Source: QQUD01 sp039029915
Lineage (GTDB): Bacteria; Chloroflexota; Anaerolineae; Promineifilales; Promineifilaceae
Direction: 5' to 3'
DNA length: 9,635 nt
Assembly: GCA_039029915.1 (NCBI GenBank)
Contig: JBCCFD010000317.1
Span: 1-9,635, forward strand
Shown: in pieces, positions 6,676-9,635 of the stretch
How positions within the stretch are numbered: position 1 is the first letter of the stretch
How the letters are laid out: each line of letters opens with the position of its first letter
The notes under the pieces: model-generated
The model's database searches: none
Told to the model about the DNA's origin: nothing
The model's input: only the letters and a program-made list of their open reading frames with translations
Position numbers and translations under genes: made by a program

Positions 6676-6704
6676 CTCTAGTTCCGTGAGGTACGAAACT
6701 AGAG
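6676..6704 (-). other. strong hairpin in the livM to binding-protein gap
   Basis: CTCTAGTT (6676-6683) is the exact reverse complement of AACTAGAG (6697-6704). Inside, after one C-A mismatch, CGT (6685-6687) pairs with ACG (6693-6695) around a 5-base loop, giving an 8+3 base-pair stem. On the minus strand it is followed by TTTATTAATGAGG, a poor U-tract, so it is a weak terminator or attenuator at best, or a barrier that protects processed RNA. The rest of the 137-base gap holds a smaller GTAAAC/GTTTAC inverted repeat (6634-6639 and 6650-6655) and the AAGGAG ribosome site (6599-6604). A weak promoter-like pair TTTACA-16-TATTGC (6611-6638) could drive the binding-protein gene separately but is poorly supported. 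Confidence 0.65.
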
Positions 6705-6729
6705 GGGAACACGATAAAGAATTCAGATG

Positions 6730-7767
6730 TTATGTGGCGGAAGGCTCCTCCTCATCCTTCAATAAAAAGCCCCAAAATAGACCCATTATTCCTTCTTTTA
6801 GGAAGAGCGCGACGAGTAAAAAGGTGATCCCAATTAGGGTGTTAAAGCCAAGTTTGAGGGGGAGTTCTAAAGCATTTAACCAATTGGTAAATGTACTAGC
6901 GAAGGTGGTTACAAGAACAAAGAAAATAGCGCCAACAAAAGAGCCTTCAAAGTATAAAAGCCCACCTAATACAGCAATCATTAAAATATTGATGTTTCGA
7001 GTGAGGTCGATAGCGCCCGGGGACATTTGGCCGTTGTACCAGACGCCTAAAAGCCCAGCGATTCCGGCGACAAAGCCTGCTAGCGTGAAGGCAGCAATTT
7101 TGTGTGCGGTTACATTAAACCCAAGGGCGCGCATCCGTCGAGCGTTATCCCGAATGCCTTGTAGAGCTAATCCAAATGTCGTTTTTACGGTGTAGCTGAA
7201 TAAGAAAAATACGGCCAGAGCAATAATCAGCGCAATATAGTAAAAGGTTGTCGATGAGCTAATTAGATTTTCAGGGTCAAACCAAGGGGCTTGGGTGTCA
7301 TTGATGCCTGAAAAACCACGAGTTAAGTTGCGGTTTTGAAGGGCAAAAGAGAAGGTTAGCATGGCTAGAGCTAAGGTGATCATCAAAAAGTATATGCCTT
7401 CAGTCCGTACAGAAATCAAGGCAAAGAGGAAGGCAACAATGGACGGCAGGATAAGGGCAGCAATGATGCCCACCCAAGCGGGATGGCCATTCATGGCTAC
7501 CAAGTTGGCAAAGGCGTAGCTCCCGACACCAAAGATGGCGATTTGCCCGAGAGACACCATCCCCCCATATCCGGCTAGAAAGGCTAAGCTCATCGAAAGA
7601 ACGGCTAAATAGAGGGATTGAACGCCAATTTGCAAGATGTAGAAATTGGCTTCCCGAATCACGCCGACTCTGGCTAGGCCAATCATTATTGGCGGATAGG
7701 TTATTAAAAATATTATCGAAATGATTCCAAGCGTTGTGCGCGTGTTTAGTTGGCGATTGGTTTTCAT
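6730..7767 (-). CDS. livM: LivM-type ABC transporter permease
   Basis: A 345-residue integral membrane subunit of the HAAT importer, forming the translocation path with LivH. Hydrophobic segments are seen at about 12-31, 42-66, 71-92, 98-119, 125-143, 175-193, 222-243, 259-283 and 307-325, in line with the roughly 8-10 helices of the family. Family motifs are GYGGMVSLGQIAIFGVGSY (67-84 region), RGFSGINDT (150-158) and the cytoplasmic coupling loop GLALQGIRDNARRMRALG (199-216) that docks on the ATPase subunits. The tail KDEEEPSAT is acidic. The start ATG overlaps the livH stop (ATGA), so the two permease subunits are likely translated together. A 137-base gap with a hairpin follows before the binding-protein gene. 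In many HAAT operons the binding protein comes first. Here it sits between permeases and ATPases. Confidence 0.95.
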   Translation of the reverse strand: MKTNRQLNTRTTLGIISIIFLITYPPIMIGLARVGVIREANFYILQIGVQSLYLAVLSMSLAFLAGYGGMVSLGQIAIFGVGSYAFANLVAMNGHPAWVGIIAALILPSIVAFLFALISVRTEGIYFLMITLALAMLTFSFALQNRNLTRGFSGINDTQAPWFDPENLISSSTTFYYIALIIALAVFFLFSYTVKTTFGLALQGIRDNARRMRALGFNVTAHKIAAFTLAGFVAGIAGLLGVWYNGQMSPGAIDLTRNINILMIAVLGGLLYFEGSFVGAIFFVLVTTFASTFTNWLNALELPLKLGFNTLIGITFLLVALFLKEGIMGLFWGFLLKDEEEPSAT

Positions 7768-8642
7768 CGAGTGATATTTCTCCCCAAAATCCCTTGTGGC
7801 CGAACGGCGAGAACAAGGACCATAATGACAAAGGTGATCAAAATGGCATAGGTTGGTGTATAAGCTAGGCCATACTGTCCGGCCAACCCGACTAAAATTG
7901 CCCCAAGGGCAGCCCCACCTAAACTCCCCATACCACCAACGATAACAACAATGAGCGATGACAAAAGATAAACGCCATCATCTCCCGGTCTTAATGAGAG
8001 GGCTGAGGCCCCAAAAAATCCGCCTAAACCAGCTAATAATGCACCCAGCCCAAATACAAGAATGAAGGTTCGGTCAATATTGATGCCGAGAGCATCCACC
8101 ATGGCTCGATCATCGATACCGGCTCGGATGACCATGCCCAGCTTTGTCCGATTAAGAAGGTACCAGAGGAGGAAGCCAATGAGTATGGCAGCGAAAAGGG
8201 TGAATAGGCGGAAAGTGGGATAAATGACGCGAAGGGATTCTGTTTCTAGAAGCGTTGTGGCCCCAGTGATGATTTCAGGCGGCTGGACTTGGCGTATCGC
8301 TCCACCATACCGCTGAAGCAAGAGATCTCCTACAATGATAGATACTGCAATCGTGACGAGCGCCTCCTGTAGGTCATCTCCTTGGACTCTAGTCAAAAGG
8401 AAGCGCTGCATAAGAACGCCAAGAACGACCGCCACAAGAGGAGCAACGGTTAAAGCGATCCACCAGTTTCCTGTTGTGTCCCATATTGACCAGCCAATGT
8501 AGGCCCCAATTGCATAAAGTGTGCCATGGGCCATATTGACGACGCGCATGAGCCCAAAAATCAAGGAAAAACCGCTTGCTACAACAAAGAATAAGGCGGC
8601 TTGCGTAAGACCATTTAGAGTGACAATGATAAATTGCTGCAT
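7764..8642 (-). CDS. livH: LivH-type ABC transporter permease
   Basis: A 292-residue membrane permease of the HAAT family and the first gene of the cluster. Diagnostic motifs are the N-terminal LNGLTQAALFF (9-19), SGFSLIFGLMRVVNMAHG (23-40), the coupling loop RAGIDDRAMVDALGIN (173-188) and the C-terminal RPQGILG (281-287). Hydrophobic segments at about 11-33, 40-56, 62-79, 94-110, 143-163, 193-212, 226-257 and 261-280 agree with the usual eight or so helices. The ATG at 8642 gives the standard start. An in-frame TAA lies 18 bases (six codons) upstream, so the gene cannot extend much. No Shine-Dalgarno sequence precedes it (CATCATCAATTAGCCTT), which is odd for a lead gene and fits coupling to the small leader ORF that stops 4 bases upstream. 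It is joined to livM by an ATGA overlap. Confidence 0.95.
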   Translation of the reverse strand: MQQFIIVTLNGLTQAALFFVVASGFSLIFGLMRVVNMAHGTLYAIGAYIGWSIWDTTGNWWIALTVAPLVAVVLGVLMQRFLLTRVQGDDLQEALVTIAVSIIVGDLLLQRYGGAIRQVQPPEIITGATTLLETESLRVIYPTFRLFTLFAAILIGFLLWYLLNRTKLGMVIRAGIDDRAMVDALGINIDRTFILVFGLGALLAGLGGFFGASALSLRPGDDGVYLLSSLIVVIVGGMGSLGGAALGAILVGLAGQYGLAYTPTYAILITFVIMVLVLAVRPQGILGRNITR

Positions 8643-8646
8643 AAGG

Positions 8647-8700
8647 CTAATTGATGATGCTTAAATCAATTTGTGTAAATTGATTAATTTTCTCCTTCAT
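8647..8700 (-). CDS. possible 17-codon leader ORF upstream of livH
   Basis: Reading ATG at 8700-8698 gives MKEKINQFTQIDLSIIN and a TAG at 8649-8647, four bases before the livH ATG. Four of 17 residues are isoleucine and one is leucine. The ribosome site before it is poor (TTAGGT directly before the ATG), and an AAGGAG inside its second and third codons is not placed for any normal start. livH has no ribosome site of its own, so translation of this ORF with reinitiation could set livH expression. AT-rich DNA gives isoleucine codons by chance, so this is a hypothesis and not a firm gene. Confidence 0.3.
   Translation of the reverse strand: MKEKINQFTQIDLSIIN
8650..8685. promoter_or_regulatory. 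inverted-repeat cluster before livH, possible operator or leader hairpin
   Basis: AATCAATTT (8664-8672) and AAATTGATT (8677-8685) are exact reverse complements around GTGT. A further ATTGAT at 8650-8655 makes another inverted pair with ATCAAT at 8665-8670. The three half-sites begin at 8650, 8665 and 8679, about 14-15 bases apart. This could bind a regulator or fold in the mRNA next to the livH start. The stem is AT-rich and so only moderately stable. Confidence 0.45.
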
Positions 8701-8717
8701 ACCTAACAAAAGTATCC

Positions 8718-8745
8718 AAAAAACGGGGCGTTTGCATGAGCCGTT
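8718..8745 (-). terminator. weak terminator-like hairpin in the livH leader
   Basis: On the minus strand AACGG (complement of 8741-8745) and CCGTT (complement of 8722-8726) can pair around a 14-base loop, followed by a run of six T (8718-8723, partly inside the stem). The stem is only five pairs, extendable by one with a bulge, so it is a marginal intrinsic terminator. Because no minus-strand gene ends here, it would act as a leader attenuator if transcription starts upstream, for example near 8795. It may also be chance. Confidence 0.2.
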
Positions 8746-8800
8746 AGAGGGGGGAAGGAATAGTTCTTATGGACTGGTTTGAACAGACTATTTTTCAGTT

Positions 8801-8829
8801 TTTATATTTAATTGAAGTTTTTTTTGTAA
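8801..8829 (-). promoter_or_regulatory. weak promoter candidate for the livH operon
   Basis: On the minus strand TTACAA (complement of 8824-8829) is separated by 17 bases from TATAAA (complement of 8801-8806). The -10 matches the sigma-70 consensus at 5 of 6 positions, the -35 at only 3 of 6. The start site would be near 8795, giving a leader of about 150 bases. Other weak candidates exist in this AT-rich gap, so the true start is undetermined. Confidence 0.25.
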
Positions 8830-8852
8830 TTAGGCATACTGTGATTTAATTT

Positions 8853-8881
8853 TTGGCAATTTATTTGGCTCACGTGATAAT
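8853..8881 (+). promoter_or_regulatory. sigma-70 type promoter for the phosphotransferase gene
   Basis: TTGGCA (8853-8858) and GATAAT (8876-8881) are 17 bases apart, each with 5 of 6 matches to the consensus boxes. The expected start, near 8888, leaves a leader of about 40 bases before the ATG at 8929. It is the best promoter match I found in the divergent gap. The palindrome TCACGTGA (8870-8877) overlaps the end of the spacer and the start of the -10 box and could be an operator, or chance. A second, weaker pair TTGAAC-18-TATATT lies at 8779-8808. Confidence 0.5.
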
Positions 8882-8928
8882 GCAGGTTGGCTGGGGTAAT
8901 AGGCTTATAGAAGGTTAGATATTTAATT

Positions 8929-9635
8929 ATGAGTGACATTAAACCGATTATTGAGGAACCAGCAATGCGGGAATTGTTATCCCGAACTTTCGAGCCACCA
9001 ATTGACAATTTGGTGCCAATTGAGAGTGGGCATATGGCCCGAGTTTTTTCATTTGGTGTAGAAGATCGTGAATATGTTTTACGTTTTACGAAGGAAGATT
9101 CGGGCAGCTTTAAAAAAGAAAAAATGATTTATGATCAGTTTGCTAGGCCAACAATTCCGATCCCTCCCCTTATAGAATTGGGGACGTTTAACGAGCTTTA
9201 TTTTTCCATTTCGCAAAAGATGCCGGGCCAAGAACTTTCTGCATTATCAAAAGATGATTATTTCCAAGTATTACCAAGCAATATGAAAACATTGCTTGCC
9301 ATTCATCAAAGTGATGTCAGTCAATTTTCTGGTTATAGCTGGTTGGGTGAAGATGGAAACGGGGTGGAAGCGAGTTGGGAGCAGGCGTTGAAGCGTGTCA
9401 TGAACGAAGATCCAGATGACTTTTTTGGTCTTTGGCATACGCTTTTTGATTCTTTACTGGATCGTGACTATTTTGAATTGGTTTATCAGAAGATGGTTAG
9501 TTTGATCCCTTATTGCTCAAAAGAACGTTATCTTGTCCATCGAGATTATGATTATAACAACGTGCTGGCGAAGTATGGTGAAATAACGGCCGTTCTTGAT
9601 TGGGGGCAAGTGAGCTATGGCGATTTTGTTTTCGA
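8929..9635 (+). CDS. APH-family phosphotransferase (hygromycin-B kinase-like), 3' end missing
   Basis: The first 235 codons of a protein-kinase-fold phosphotransferase, cut by the window end. N-lobe strands are visible (LVPIESGHMARVFSFG at 28-43, then EYVLRFTKE). The Brenner catalytic loop is LVHRDYDYNNVL with H204, D206 (presumed catalytic base) and N211 (metal ligand). The metal-binding AVLDWGQVSYGD follows with D224. The spacing and the DW(G/S)xxxxGD ending closely recall hygromycin-B 4-O-kinase and related APH (PF01636) proteins. These transfer phosphate from ATP to a hydroxyl of an aminoglycoside, sugar or other small molecule in the cytoplasm. Most environmental members have unknown substrates, so resistance should not be assumed. 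The start at 8929 has a distant ribosome site (AAGG about 14 bases away), while the in-frame ATG at 8965 has GAGGA 7 bases before it and may be the true start. A stop at 8908 limits upstream extension. The gene diverges from the liv operon. Confidence 0.85.
   Translation, partial: MSDIKPIIEEPAMRELLSRTFEPPIDNLVPIESGHMARVFSFGVEDREYVLRFTKEDSGSFKKEKMIYDQFARPTIPIPPLIELGTFNELYFSISQKMPGQELSALSKDDYFQVLPSNMKTLLAIHQSDVSQFSGYSWLGEDGNGVEASWEQALKRVMNEDPDDFFGLWHTLFDSLLDRDYFELVYQKMVSLIPYCSKERYLVHRDYDYNNVLAKYGEITAVLDWGQVSYGDFVF

Noticed and set aside
8870..8877. TCACGTGA palindrome as a regulator site
   Set aside because: An 8-base palindrome is expected by chance in this length, and nothing else supports it apart from its overlap with the promoter.
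8808..9008. 66-codon minus-strand ORF in the divergent gap
   Set aside because: It overlaps the start of the phosphotransferase gene antisense, covers the plus-strand promoter candidate, and has no recognisable motif.
1..9635. CRISPR arrays, tRNA or rRNA genes, insertion sequences, phage or defence genes
   Set aside because: I saw no regularly spaced repeats, transposase-like ORF, terminal repeats of an insertion sequence, or RNA gene signature in the window.

Overview
The window is almost entirely one minus-strand gene cluster that reads from about 8642 down past position 1. It carries a complete branched-chain amino acid type (HAAT/Liv) ABC transporter followed by four catabolic-type genes. 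A separate, divergent plus-strand gene, cut by the window end, starts at 8929. Base composition is moderate, with AT-rich gaps. The binding protein has a lipobox and a long acidic linker, and the transporter is mixed with sugar-type enzymes. This style recalls Chloroflexota (Anaerolineae/Caldilineae-like) genomes, but that placement is an inference with low confidence.

In transcription order on the minus strand: livH permease (8642-7764), livM permease (7767-6730, ATGA overlap with livH), a 137-base gap with a strong hairpin, an 885-residue lipoprotein binding protein with two near-identical tandem ligand-binding domains (6592-3935), a gap holding a perfect 32-base palindrome, livG ATPase (3858-3115), livF ATPase (3118-2402, ATGA overlap), a small cupin (2399-2001), a PEP-hydrolase-family TIM barrel (1967-1137), an AP_endonuc_2/xylose-isomerase-like TIM barrel (1122-121), and the first 39 codons of a Gfo/Idh/MocA oxidoreductase (118-1). 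Gaps inside the cluster are mostly 2 to 33 bases, so one transcription unit with internal RNA-processing or attenuation points is likely.

How it may work together: the double-domain lipoprotein captures a ligand outside the membrane, LivH/LivM form the channel and LivG/LivF power it. The cupin, two TIM barrels and the dehydrogenase then probably convert the imported compound. Those enzymes look like sugar, cyclitol or oxidised-carbohydrate enzymes rather than amino acid enzymes, so the real substrate of this Liv-type transporter is an open question.

The 286-base divergent gap (8643-8928) holds a good plus-strand promoter for the phosphotransferase gene, a weak minus-strand promoter candidate, a weak hairpin with a U-tract, a possible 17-codon isoleucine-containing leader ORF ending 4 bases before livH, and a 9+9-base inverted repeat inside that leader. 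The most notable features are the fused tandem binding protein, whose copies are about 95% identical in protein but clearly diverged at synonymous sites, and the two hairpins that bracket its message.
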